Shown one piece after another: positions 6,471-13,590 of a stretch of 13,684 nucleotides of DNA. Within the stretch, counting starts at the first letter, position 1; every line of letters starts with the position of its first letter. The DNA is taken from positions 3,832 to 17,515 of the forward strand of contig CAJTPS010000039.1 of the NCBI GenBank assembly GCA_910578555.1, given 5' to 3'. The position numbers and the translations under genes are program-made. Source of the stretch: an uncultured Lachnospiraceae bacterium (GTDB lineage: Bacteria; Bacillota; Clostridia; Lachnospirales; Lachnospiraceae). The notes below the pieces were generated by a model, which searched no databases, was not told the origin of the DNA, and saw only the letters and a list, made by a program, of their open reading frames with translations.

Positions 6471-7058
6471 ATGATCAATTATAATCCATATAACACATTT
6501 TATCCGACAGCAGTAGCAAATAACAGCAATACGGCGCGGCAGATCAGAAAGTACAGTGAGGCGGTGGCGCGGCGTCAGAAGTGCGGACTGGAAGGCGACG
6601 GGGCCGGTGATACCTGTTTTGCGGCGCAGTTAAAACAGGCGGAGGAATTAAAGGCATCCGGAGAATCCTGCGGCGCTACAGACACGATCGGAATTATCCT
6701 GGAACGGATAGGAGAAGTTAAGGCTGGCGAACCGGTGACGATGCACGTGAATCATAAAGGCGTCAACGTGTCCGTGACAAAGGATGCGGTGCACGGCAAT
6801 ACGATTACCATTGGCGGCAGCGCGAACCCGGACTGGATTCATGTGAGTACTTCCGTGGGTACGGTCAATATTGACTTGAACGATCTGGACAGTCTTATGA
6901 AATGTCTGGATATGTTTTCACCGGAGGACATTAACGCTATTCTGCGTGCAATTACGGAAGTACGGCAGTCCCGCGATGCACTTCGGGAAATTGATAACAT
7001 GCGGAACACATCGGTTGAGCAGGCAGGAGAGAAAGAAGATGAGGACGACGCGCAATAG
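6471..7058 (+). CDS. Unrecognised soluble protein with conserved-looking core
   Basis: A 195-residue protein. The N-terminus is Asn- and Tyr-rich (MINYNPYNTFYPTAVANNSN), then a helix, a Cys-containing stretch (C44, C53 and C69 by count), then a beta-rich core with short strands (PVTMHVNHKGVNVSVTKDAV, NTITIGG, WIHVSTSVGTVNIDLNDLD) and two helices (LDSLMKCLDMF, SPEDINAILRAITEVRQSRD). The tail is acidic (EKEDEDDAQ). There is no signal peptide or membrane helix. ATG 6471 is preferred to ATG 6429 because of the purine tract GGAAAGGGGAAGGG (6450-6463). Like the gene before it, it has a segment of the form F-x-x-x-L-x-x (FAAQLKQAEEL against FQESLMQNLKN), so the two may be distant relatives. It may belong to one of the small DUF families common in Lachnospiraceae; I cannot name it. 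Confidence 0.75.
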   Translation: MINYNPYNTFYPTAVANNSNTARQIRKYSEAVARRQKCGLEGDGAGDTCFAAQLKQAEELKASGESCGATDTIGIILERIGEVKAGEPVTMHVNHKGVNVSVTKDAVHGNTITIGGSANPDWIHVSTSVGTVNIDLNDLDSLMKCLDMFSPEDINAILRAITEVRQSRDALREIDNMRNTSVEQAGEKEDEDDAQ

Positions 7059-7254
7059 ACAGCGGTGCTGCCTGTGGCTTTCATCGGAAATGCGGAGGAA
7101 ACAGAAACCGGAAGTTTCGCGGAAGACTTCGTTGCCCTGCTCGCGTGTTTATGATAAAATGAGACTCGGTACTACGGTTTATATATGCAAACCGGTGGAT
7201 GAGCGCAATGACCGGCGTGATATAAACCCCGAAGACTTTATCAATGCAGGATAA
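7039..7254 (+). CDS. Possible 71-residue small protein
   Basis: This frame starts at ATG 7039, 8 nt after AGGAGA (7025-7030), overlaps the preceding gene by 20 nt and ends 17 nt before the kinase start, the packing expected of a coupled operon gene. The product is basic in its first half (MRTTRNRQRCCLWLSSEMRR) and charged at the end (KPVDERNDRRDINPEDFINA), with no membrane helix. Codon choice is like that of its neighbours. I do not recognise it. The alternative is that 7059-7271 is simply an intergenic stretch that happens to be open. Confidence 0.42.
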   Translation: MRTTRNRQRCCLWLSSEMRRKQKPEVSRKTSLPCSRVYDKMRLGTTVYICKPVDERNDRRDINPEDFINAG

Positions 7255-7271
7255 GAACAGGAACGAGACTC

Positions 7272-8096
7272 GTGCAGAAGAAAATAGCAATCATCAATGA
7301 CATATCAGGATTCGGGAGGTGCTCCGTCACGGTAGCGCTCCCGATCATATCATATCTGGGGGTACAATGCTGCCCGGTTCCGACGGCGATTCTGTCGAAT
7401 CATATGGGATATCCCAACTATTTCATGGATAATTATACAGACCGTATGGAAACGTATATCGGAAACTGGAAGAGCCTGGGGCTTCGTTTTGATGGAATCA
7501 CGACGGGATTTTTGGGATCGACGCAGCAGATCGGGATCGTAAAACAGTTTATTCGCGATTTCTCACGGACGGATACGATGGTGATTGTAGACCCTGTTAT
7601 GGGTGATCATGGCAGGCTGTACTCTACCTACACGGAAGAGTTATGCAGCCAGATGAGGGAACTGCTCGGACTGGCGCATATTGCAACGCCGAATCTGACG
7701 GAGGCATGCAGGCTGGCTGATATTACCTATCGGGATGGTGTGTGGCGCAGAAAAGAGTTGTACGATATGGCCGGGCGGATTGCAGCCATGGGGCCTGATA
7801 AGGTTGTGATCACGGGGATCACACAGGGGGAATTTATTGCCAATTATGTGTATGAACGTGGAGCGGAACCACAGATCATCCGCACCCATAAGGCAGGAGC
7901 GGAGCGCTCGGGAACCGGAGATATATTTTCTTCAATCATTGCGGCAGACGGTGTGAACGGTGTGCCGTTTCACAAGTCTGTCCGCAAGGCTTCAGGCTTT
8001 GTCAAGAAATGTATACAGCGCACGGAGGAACAGGCAGTTCCGAAGCCGGACGGCGTGTGCTTTGAAGATATACTTTATCAACTGAAACGGAACTAG
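7272..8096 (+). CDS. pdxY: Pyridoxal/pyridoxamine kinase, ribokinase superfamily
   Basis: A 274-residue cytosolic kinase that phosphorylates pyridoxal, pyridoxamine or pyridoxine with ATP in the vitamin B6 salvage pathway. It begins with the family block INDISGFGRCSVTVALPIIS, keeps CPVPTAILSNHMGYP (substrate pocket), VDPVMGDHG, and TPNLTEA, and ends with the anion-hole motif RSGTGDIF, in which D217 is the likely general base. The length is normal. The start is GTG 7272 with AGGAA about 8 nt upstream. It lies 17 nt after the small ORF and on the same strand as the sigma-factor cluster, so it may share that transcript. Assignment to pdxY rather than another B6 kinase name is by overall resemblance. 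A hydroxymethylpyrimidine kinase (ThiD-like) activity is a less likely alternative. Confidence 0.88.
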   Translation: MQKKIAIINDISGFGRCSVTVALPIISYLGVQCCPVPTAILSNHMGYPNYFMDNYTDRMETYIGNWKSLGLRFDGITTGFLGSTQQIGIVKQFIRDFSRTDTMVIVDPVMGDHGRLYSTYTEELCSQMRELLGLAHIATPNLTEACRLADITYRDGVWRRKELYDMAGRIAAMGPDKVVITGITQGEFIANYVYERGAEPQIIRTHKAGAERSGTGDIFSSIIAADGVNGVPFHKSVRKASGFVKKCIQRTEEQAVPKPDGVCFEDILYQLKRN

Positions 8097-8135
8097 TGCA
8101 CCGGTTTGGGAAGCCGCAAGGCAGAAGTGGTGTGG

Positions 8136-8963
8136 TTAGTGTCCTATGTAATATTCCAGTTCGAAGGGATAGCCGTCCTTCTTATTCTCTTCCGAAAGCG
8201 TGTCAGTCTCTATAATGCAGAAGTTCTCGCCTTTCAAAACCTCTTTCATCTCACTTTTTATAGAATCAAAGTCTGACATGTGGGTAGAGATTCTGCGGCA
8301 GGCATAGCTGCCGGCATTCAGTATCCGGATCGATTCCGCCGGTACAGTTTGCTCCGGCAAACCGACGATTGTCAGGAACATGTGACGATGATATTCGCCG
8401 TCCGCGTATTCATGCAGGACGCCGGAGGGATAGGATGCCGTGAGGTTCAACTGCTGTGCGGTTACAAACAGCCTGAGAATATGCTGGCCGTAATACTTGG
8501 GCGTATCCACTTCGTCGAGGGGAACGGTGAGCACTGTGCGCGCCTCTACGCTGCTGTGATAGAAACCGTCCGGCAGCAGGATACCGCTTTTGCTTTCGGG
8601 AATCTTCGCCATACCCGTGATGGAGCTTCCCATCTTCTGCAGTGTCTCCTGCAAAGTACCCAGGCAGTTGTGAATGTCCAGAATCTTTTGTTCGGCGAGA
8701 ATCTTGCCGTCATATAGGAGTTTCTGCAGATTAATGGAGTCGTGCTCCACATAATGATTCAGATCCTTCAAGGGAATCCCCAGCTTGATACAGACCGTGA
8801 TGGCATCTAACAGATAGAGCTGATCCGGCGTATAATACCGATAGTTCGTCTCTGTATTGACAAATGCCGGCTTCAGGATGCCGATCTGATCGTAGTATCG
8901 CAAGGACTTGATACTGACATTCTTCTGTTTGGAAACTTTACCGATGGACATGTACTGACTCAT
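8136..8963 (-). CDS. MerR-family regulator with GyrI-like effector domain
   Basis: A 275-residue BmrR/TipA-style activator. Residues 4-72 are the MerR winged helix (YMSIGKVSKQKNVSIKSLRY, YDQIGILKPAF, NYRYYTPDQLYLLDAI); residues 78-118 form the dimer coiled coil; residues 130-275 resemble the GyrI/SOUL-like drug-binding fold and end FELEYYIGH. Proteins of this type sense hydrophobic or cationic compounds and activate efflux genes. ATG 8963 has GGAG 5-6 nt upstream and fits the family N-terminus. A TTG start at 9029 preceded by AAAGGAG would add 22 residues and cannot be excluded. It converges on the kinase gene. The MerR dyad upstream of it indicates self-control; no efflux gene lies next to it, so its other targets are elsewhere. 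Confidence 0.88.
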   Translation of the reverse strand: MSQYMSIGKVSKQKNVSIKSLRYYDQIGILKPAFVNTETNYRYYTPDQLYLLDAITVCIKLGIPLKDLNHYVEHDSINLQKLLYDGKILAEQKILDIHNCLGTLQETLQKMGSSITGMAKIPESKSGILLPDGFYHSSVEARTVLTVPLDEVDTPKYYGQHILRLFVTAQQLNLTASYPSGVLHEYADGEYHRHMFLTIVGLPEQTVPAESIRILNAGSYACRRISTHMSDFDSIKSEMKEVLKGENFCIIETDTLSEENKKDGYPFELEYYIGH

Positions 8964-9053
8964 TTTTTCTCCGTTCCGAAGCGCCTCACACTGAGGAATG
9001 CGAGCAGAATTTCTAATACTGCTCTGCAATTTAGTAGTGCTCCTTTAATGTAA

Positions 9054-9082
9054 AACTATAACCCGTGGTTAGAGTTTGGCAA
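9054..9082 (-). promoter_or_regulatory. MerR-type operator and promoter of the regulator gene
   Basis: On the minus strand, AACTCTAACC and GGTTATAGTT form a dyad (9054-9076, 3-nt centre) matching at 9 of 10 positions. Immediately upstream is TTGCCA (9077-9082) as -35, and TATAGT (9055-9060) is a possible -10 at 16 nt. A dyad lying between -35 and -10 is the hallmark of MerR-regulated promoters, although the usual spacing is 19-20 nt, so the -10 choice is uncertain. Confidence 0.7.
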
Positions 9083-9141
9083 GTCATATTTTGTCATATC
9101 TTTCGTCTAAAAACAAGCCCTTTTGTAAAACTAGTGCCAAC

Positions 9142-9175
9142 AAAAAATCCGCATACAATATCATGTATGCGGATT
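9142..9175 (-). terminator. Rho-independent terminator for the cellobiose phosphorylase transcript
   Basis: AATCCGCATAC (9146-9156) pairs perfectly with GTATGCGGATT (9165-9175) around an 8-nt loop. On the minus strand the stem runs into TTTTTTG. It lies about 230 nt beyond the phosphorylase stop, so the message would carry a long 3' untranslated region. It also shields the MerR promoter. Confidence 0.85.
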
Positions 9176-9285
9176 CAAAATACTATGTGATACTTCAAGT
9201 ATTATATAGCAGGTCTTACGAGCAAAACAAGTTGCTGTTCAGGCGTTACTTTTGATAAAAATATAAAAAGCAACATGAGCAACCC

Positions 9286-9378
9286 CTTCCGGTCATTCGA
9301 GTCTGCGTAGTGAAATCTTCCGGTCGTTCGAGTATGCAAAGCAATTCCTTCCGGTAGTTCGAGTTTGCGTAGCAAACT
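9286..9378 (-). repeat. Three tandem 31-bp repeats
   Basis: Copies occupy 9286-9316, 9317-9347 and 9348-9378 with an exact 31-nt period. Each opens CTTCCGGT on the plus strand, followed by 2 variable bases and TTCGAGT; the second halves (TGCGTAG/TGCAAAG) are more variable. There are no spacers. They lie in the 3' region of the phosphorylase gene. The copy nearest the gene has a perfect hairpin in its second half (9360-9380), which is degraded in the other two. Confidence 0.85.
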
Positions 9379-9407
9379 CGGGTAGTTAATTCGTAAGAAT
9401 TAACTAC
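9360..9407 (-). other. Two adjacent hairpins at the end of the phosphorylase gene
   Basis: CGAGTTTGC (9360-9368) pairs with GCAAACTCG (9372-9380) around GTA. GTAGTTAATTC (9382-9392) pairs perfectly with GAATTAACTAC (9397-9407) around a 4-nt loop, and this second stem includes the stop codon (9404-9406). Neither is followed by a T-run in either direction, so they look like mRNA 3'-protecting or processing structures and not terminators. Confidence 0.7.
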
Positions 9408-11842
9408 ACTCCCATAGTTACCACAACATCGTAATGTGCCTTACCCTGTTCGTAAGGAACGACACATCCTGCAAGCGTCTGGCCATCTACGGTGATGGAC
9501 TTCACACCCTTCTCAACATTGTCGGGATTTACGACCTTGATATTGTAGGTGCCCTCACGGAACTTTCTGGTCAGTTCGAAGTCGCCGAAGCCCTTCGGTA
9601 CACAGGGATCGATGCTGAGTCCCTTGTGCGTGGGATATACGCCCAGAATATGCTGGGATACATTGACGAAGGTCCAGGCTGCAGTACCGGTCAGCCAGCT
9701 GTTCTTGGCTTCGCCCGGAATCTGTGCATCCGCGCCGGCAACCATCTGGGAATATACGTAAGGCTCTGTCTTGTGGATCTCGCTGATCTCCTCCACGTAG
9801 GCAGGACAGGTCTTGCGGTAGATCTCGAAAGCTCTGTCGCCGCGTCCGATCACGGTCTCCGCGATGGACACCCAGGGATTGTTGTGACAGAAGATACCCG
9901 CGTTCTCTTTATATCCCGGCGGGTAGGAAGAAATCTCACCCAGTTCCAGATGATATCTTGTGTAGGCGGGCTGCAGGATCATTACACCGTACTCGGTATC
10001 CAGTTTTTCCTTCACGGAGTCAAGAGCCTTTTCGGCAAGACCTTCCGCTACACCGATACCGGCGAGAGAGCAGAAGCCGTTTGACTCAATGAAGATCTGA
10101 CCTTCTTCACATTCTTTGGAGCCGATTTTCTGTCCGTAGGCGTCATAGGCACGAACGAACCAGTCGCCGTCCCAGCCGTCCTTTAGTACGGCGTCATACA
10201 TTTTCTTCACTTCCGCGCGCGCGTAATCAGCTTCTGCCTGATCACCCATAAGTTCGCATAACTGCGCATACTCTTCGCCGTATTTGACGAACATGCCGGC
10301 AATAAATACGGATTCCGCAACGGGTCCTTCAGAAGGCCCGAAAGTCTGGAAGGATTCACCCGGGTGCTCTGAGAAGCAGTTTAAGTTCAGACAGTCGTTC
10401 CAGTCCGCACGTCCGATCAGCGGTAAGTCATGCGGTCCCTTATGATTTACAATATAGTCAAAGGAGCGTTTTAAATGGTTCATCAGCGGTTTGGCCGCAT
10501 TCATATCATTATCGAAAGGAACCATTTCCGTCAGGATGGAAGTGTCGCCGCTCTCGCGTACATACGCGGAGGTGCCGGCGATCAGCCATAACGGATCGTC
10601 GTTGAAGCCGCTGCCGATGTCAGAGTTTCCTTTCTTCGTCAAAGGCTGGTACTGGTGATATGCGCTGCCGTCCTCGAACTGGGTGGAGGCAATGTCGATG
10701 ATTCTCTGCCTTGCACGGTCGGGGATCAGGTGTACGAAGCCCAGAAGATCCTGACAGGAATCCCTGAATCCCATGCCACGTCCAATGCCGGATTCATAGT
10801 AGGAGGCGGAGCGTGACATGTTGAAGGTCACCATACACTGGTACTGATTCCAGATATTCACCATGCGGTCAACTTTATCATTGGAGGACTTTACGTTATA
10901 CTTGGACAGTAATTCGCCCCAGTATGCGTTCAGCGCGGCAAAAGCCTTATCTACATCTGCATCGGTCTGATATTTTGCCAGCATGGCATTGGCCGGCTTC
11001 TTGTTGATGACATTGTGGGATTCCCACTTGTCGGTTTCCGGATTCTCTATGTAACCCAGGACGAAGACGTAGGTCCTGGACTCGCCGGGAGCGAGCGTCA
11101 CGTTGATCTGGTGCGAAGCGATCGGAGACCAGCCTCTTGCGATAGAGTTGGCTGCCTGGCCGTTCTCTACGACCTCCGGATTGGCAGCGCCGCGGTATGC
11201 GCCGAGAAATGCGTCACGGCTTGTGTCAAATCCGTCCACGGGCGTGTTGACGGAATAGATTGCATAATGGTTTCTGCGTTCTCTGTATTCTGTCTTGTGG
11301 TAGATGGTAGAGCCGATGACTTCTACTTCGCCGGTGCTTAAGTTACGCTGGAAGTTTCGGGAATCATCGTCTGCATTCCAGAGGCACCATTCCACGTATG
11401 AGAAAAGTGACACGGTCTTGGCGGTGCTGCTTAAGTTGGTCAGCTTCACCTGACTGATCTCACAGTTGTCATCCATAGGCACGAAAGTGAGCACGGAGGC
11501 TTCCAGATCATTTTTCTTGCCGGTAAAACGGCTGTAGCCTATGCCGTGGCGGCATTCATAGCTGTCAAGTTCTGTCTGTGTGGGCTTCCAGCCGGGATTC
11601 CATATGGTGCTGCCGTCTTTAATATAGAAATATTTACCGTTGATATCGTTCGGAACATCATTGTAGCGATACCGGGTCATGCGCAGCAGTTTGGCATCTT
11701 TATAGAAAGTATAGCCGCCGCAGGTGTTGGAGATCAGGCTGAAGAATTCATTGCAGCCCAGATAGTTGATCCACGGTAAGGGCGTCTTGGGGGTAGTAAT
11801 GACGTACTCGCGGTTGGCGTCATCAAAATAGCCATATTTCAT
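9404..11842 (-). CDS. Cellobiose phosphorylase, glycoside hydrolase family 94
   Basis: An 812-residue cytosolic enzyme that splits cellobiose with phosphate into alpha-glucose 1-phosphate and glucose, saving ATP compared with hydrolysis. The N-terminus (MKYGYFDDANREYVITTPKT) and the block PWINYLGCNEFFSLISNTCGG are those of clostridial cellobiose phosphorylases. The first third is the beta-sandwich domain, followed by the (alpha/alpha)6 barrel. The catalytic acid is D483 in RADWNDCLNLNC. The family phosphate- and sugar-binding blocks GMGFRDSCQDLLGF and NPWVSIAETVIGRGDRAFE are present. Length is normal and no frameshift is seen. ATG 11842 is preferred to an upstream in-frame start at 11866 because AGGAG lies 9 nt before it. 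It is divergent from a LacI regulator and sugar-uptake genes. Another disaccharide specificity (such as laminaribiose) is possible but less likely. Confidence 0.93.
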   Translation of the reverse strand: MKYGYFDDANREYVITTPKTPLPWINYLGCNEFFSLISNTCGGYTFYKDAKLLRMTRYRYNDVPNDINGKYFYIKDGSTIWNPGWKPTQTELDSYECRHGIGYSRFTGKKNDLEASVLTFVPMDDNCEISQVKLTNLSSTAKTVSLFSYVEWCLWNADDDSRNFQRNLSTGEVEVIGSTIYHKTEYRERRNHYAIYSVNTPVDGFDTSRDAFLGAYRGAANPEVVENGQAANSIARGWSPIASHQINVTLAPGESRTYVFVLGYIENPETDKWESHNVINKKPANAMLAKYQTDADVDKAFAALNAYWGELLSKYNVKSSNDKVDRMVNIWNQYQCMVTFNMSRSASYYESGIGRGMGFRDSCQDLLGFVHLIPDRARQRIIDIASTQFEDGSAYHQYQPLTKKGNSDIGSGFNDDPLWLIAGTSAYVRESGDTSILTEMVPFDNDMNAAKPLMNHLKRSFDYIVNHKGPHDLPLIGRADWNDCLNLNCFSEHPGESFQTFGPSEGPVAESVFIAGMFVKYGEEYAQLCELMGDQAEADYARAEVKKMYDAVLKDGWDGDWFVRAYDAYGQKIGSKECEEGQIFIESNGFCSLAGIGVAEGLAEKALDSVKEKLDTEYGVMILQPAYTRYHLELGEISSYPPGYKENAGIFCHNNPWVSIAETVIGRGDRAFEIYRKTCPAYVEEISEIHKTEPYVYSQMVAGADAQIPGEAKNSWLTGTAAWTFVNVSQHILGVYPTHKGLSIDPCVPKGFGDFELTRKFREGTYNIKVVNPDNVEKGVKSITVDGQTLAGCVVPYEQGKAHYDVVVTMGV

Positions 11843-11900
11843 AGTAATATTCTCCTTCTCTGTCAATGAATGTGGTAGTGTGTTGTGATACGAAATTCAG

Positions 11901-11912
11901 AAAACGATTAAG
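11901..11912. promoter_or_regulatory. LacI/CcpA-type operator, phosphorylase side
   Basis: AAAACGATTAAG matches the LacI-family pattern of a central CG flanked by A- and T-rich half sites. It lies about 60 nt before the phosphorylase start, so a bound repressor could block that transcript. It is the same 12-mer as the site at 12305. Confidence 0.65.
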
Positions 11913-12130
11913 ATAAATGTGAAACTGCATATTGTGCCCGTGCACCGTAAACGAATTACTTAAAAACAGATAAATAAATGGTGTGCGGAAAATATGCAAA
12001 ATATAATGATAAAGCAATTATACATAATAAAATATGGAAATGCAATCATAATTGCAGTGATAAAAGAAAAAAAGAAAAATTGCGATGTGACGCTTTCATA
12101 CGGATGTGCTGTAAAAAGATATTATTTACG

Positions 12131-12142
12131 AAAACGTTTAAA
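12131..12142. promoter_or_regulatory. LacI/CcpA-type operator, middle of the divergent region
   Basis: AAAACGTTTAAA, preceded by ACG as at 12301, is the most symmetrical of the three sites. Being between the two genes, it could bridge the outer sites by DNA looping. Its resemblance to catabolite-responsive elements means CcpA is an alternative binder. Confidence 0.62.
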
Positions 12143-12266
12143 CCTGTTTTAAGGTAAATGTAAACAGATTGTGAATAAAATTGTAAGAAAGCGTTAAAAA
12201 ACGAGTTTTTAAACTGTGGAAATTATACAAAAATATAAAAGTTGAACAAAAAAAGAAAAAAATCTA

Positions 12267-12295
12267 TTGCAAAACTATCCAAAGTGATATAGACT
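12267..12295 (+). promoter_or_regulatory. Possible promoter of the LacI gene
   Basis: TTGCAA (12267-12272) is followed at 17 nt by TAGACT (12290-12295), or at 15 nt by TATAGA (12288-12293). Neither -10 is ideal. The operator at 12305 sits just downstream, in the place expected for repression of this promoter. Confidence 0.4.
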
Positions 12296-12304
12296 GTAAT
12301 TACG

Positions 12305-12316
12305 AAAACGATTAAG
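12305..12316. promoter_or_regulatory. LacI/CcpA-type operator, regulator side
   Basis: AAAACGATTAAG, the same 12-mer as at 11901 and preceded by TTACG like the middle site. It lies directly after the proposed LacI promoter, which suggests autoregulation and co-control of the downstream transporter. Confidence 0.65.
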
Positions 12317-12478
12317 AACTAAGCGGGCTTGTTTCATGGAGTTATCGGAATCAAAGTCTGAAGCAATGAGTCAGGGCGTTAAGCAGACAACAGGTACATA
12401 ACAGACAGCAGATACAGGATATTAGAATATGAACCGTGGAGCAGCCGTAAGGGTAAGAAAAGACAGGAGCTTACAGTT

Positions 12479-13498
12479 ATGGTATCAATGAAAGATATTT
12501 CGGCGGCGTGTGGCGTTTCCGTGGCAACTGTAAGCAAAGCACTGAACGATCATGGTGACATCGGCGCAGAGACCAAGAACCGCGTGAGGCAGGTGGCAAA
12601 GCAGATGGGATATTTTCCCAACTCTGCAGCGAAAGCGTTAAAGACGAACCGCACCCATAATCTGGGGGTGCTTTTCGAAGAGGAAGATCACAGCGGTCTG
12701 ACGCATGACTATTTTGCATGTGTGCTGGACAGTCTGAAAAGTGCGGCAGAGGAACAAGGATATGACATTACGTTTATTAACGGGTGCCGAACAAGACCCG
12801 GTCGGATGTCCTATCTGGAACATTGCAGGTACAGAGGTTTTGACGGCGTCATTATCGTATGCGTCAACTTCTATGATTCGGAAGTGCTGGAACTGGTAAG
12901 AAGTGATATCCCGACAGTTACGATTGATCATGTATTTAATAATGTATGCTCCGTGGTGTCGGATAATGTCAAGGGTATGCGTGAACTTGTACAACATGTA
13001 TATAACAAGGGACACCGCAGGATCGCTTATATTCACGGGAAAAATTCCGAAGTGACGGTTACGCAGAGGAGGCTGGCCTCCTTCTATAAGACGGCGGAGG
13101 AACTGGGACTTCAGATTCCGGATGACTACATAAAAGCCGCAGCGTACAGAGATACGAAAGCATCCGGTATTGCGACGGAGGAACTTTTGAAATTGAAGAC
13201 GCGGCCCACCTGTATATTTTACCCGGATGATTTCGCCTGTTACGGCGGGATCAATGTGATCAAGGAACATGGCTTGTCCGTTCCGGACGACATCTCAGTC
13301 GTAGGATACGACGGGATCAGGATCGCAAGACATATAGAACCGAAGCTGACTACACTCAAACAGGATACGACACAGCTCGGCAGGAAAGCAGCCGAGAAAG
13401 TGATCAGCCTGATCGAACATCCGAAGACGACGCTGGTTGAACAGATCATCGTAGACGGAGAGGTGTATGAAGGCAGTTCGGTAGCCTGGTTAGTATAA
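12479..13498 (+). CDS. LacI-family transcriptional regulator of the beta-glucoside locus
   Basis: A 339-residue repressor. Residues 3-25 are the LacI helix-turn-helix (VSMKDISAACGVSVATVSKA), followed by the hinge region NSAAKALKTNRTHNLGVLFE. Residues 60-335 form the periplasmic-binding-protein-like sugar domain, with the usual HRRIAYIHG, PTCIFYPDDFACYGGINVI and PDDISVVGYDGIRIA blocks. ATG 12479 has AGGAG 9 nt upstream; ATG 12488 is an alternative that would remove three residues. By position between cellobiose phosphorylase and a sugar-binding lipoprotein, it probably responds to cellobiose or a related glucan and binds the AAAACGNTTAA sites. The effector identity is inferred from the neighbours only. 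Confidence 0.93.
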   Translation: MVSMKDISAACGVSVATVSKALNDHGDIGAETKNRVRQVAKQMGYFPNSAAKALKTNRTHNLGVLFEEEDHSGLTHDYFACVLDSLKSAAEEQGYDITFINGCRTRPGRMSYLEHCRYRGFDGVIIVCVNFYDSEVLELVRSDIPTVTIDHVFNNVCSVVSDNVKGMRELVQHVYNKGHRRIAYIHGKNSEVTVTQRRLASFYKTAEELGLQIPDDYIKAAAYRDTKASGIATEELLKLKTRPTCIFYPDDFACYGGINVIKEHGLSVPDDISVVGYDGIRIARHIEPKLTTLKQDTTQLGRKAAEKVISLIEHPKTTLVEQIIVDGEVYEGSSVAWLV

Positions 13499-13499
13499 G

Positions 13500-13560
13500 G
13501 CATTTATATCAGTTTACTGATAATAAAATAAATGCAGAAGCAACTTGATAGCAATATCAA
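13500..13560 (+). other. Two hairpins between the LacI gene and the lipoprotein gene
   Basis: GCATTTA (13500-13506) pairs with TAAATGC (13529-13535), with an inner stem TATCAG/CTGATA (13507-13512, 13517-13522). A second stem TTGATA/TATCAA (13545-13550, 13555-13560) closes a GCAA tetraloop. No T-run follows, so they are unlikely to be full terminators; they may mark an mRNA processing point that allows higher lipoprotein expression than the regulator. Confidence 0.5.
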
Positions 13561-13590
13561 AATTCTATTCTCAAAGGGAGGAAAAAATTT

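Larger units (their letters stand above)
11843..12478. other. AT-rich divergent control region
   Basis: This 636-bp stretch between the phosphorylase and LacI genes has no convincing ORF. It contains the operators listed separately, a weak fourth operator-like site AAAGCGTTAA (12188-12197), a perfect dyad TGCAAT/ATTGCA near 12042-12057, and long A-runs around 12060-12270 that may be intrinsically bent. The stretch 12317-12478 is the likely leader of the LacI message; I see no known riboswitch in it. I could not assign the phosphorylase promoter with confidence. Confidence 0.6.

Noticed and set aside
8097..8135. Terminator between the convergent kinase and MerR genes
   Set aside because: Only a weak CACC/GGTG pairing with a large loop and no T-run is present.
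9286..9378. Possible CRISPR array
   Set aside because: The repeat units are directly contiguous with no spacers, diverge from each other, and no cas gene is nearby.
9434..10084. Plus-strand open frame of 216 codons inside the phosphorylase gene
   Set aside because: It is antisense to a well-conserved GH94 enzyme and its product has no family features.
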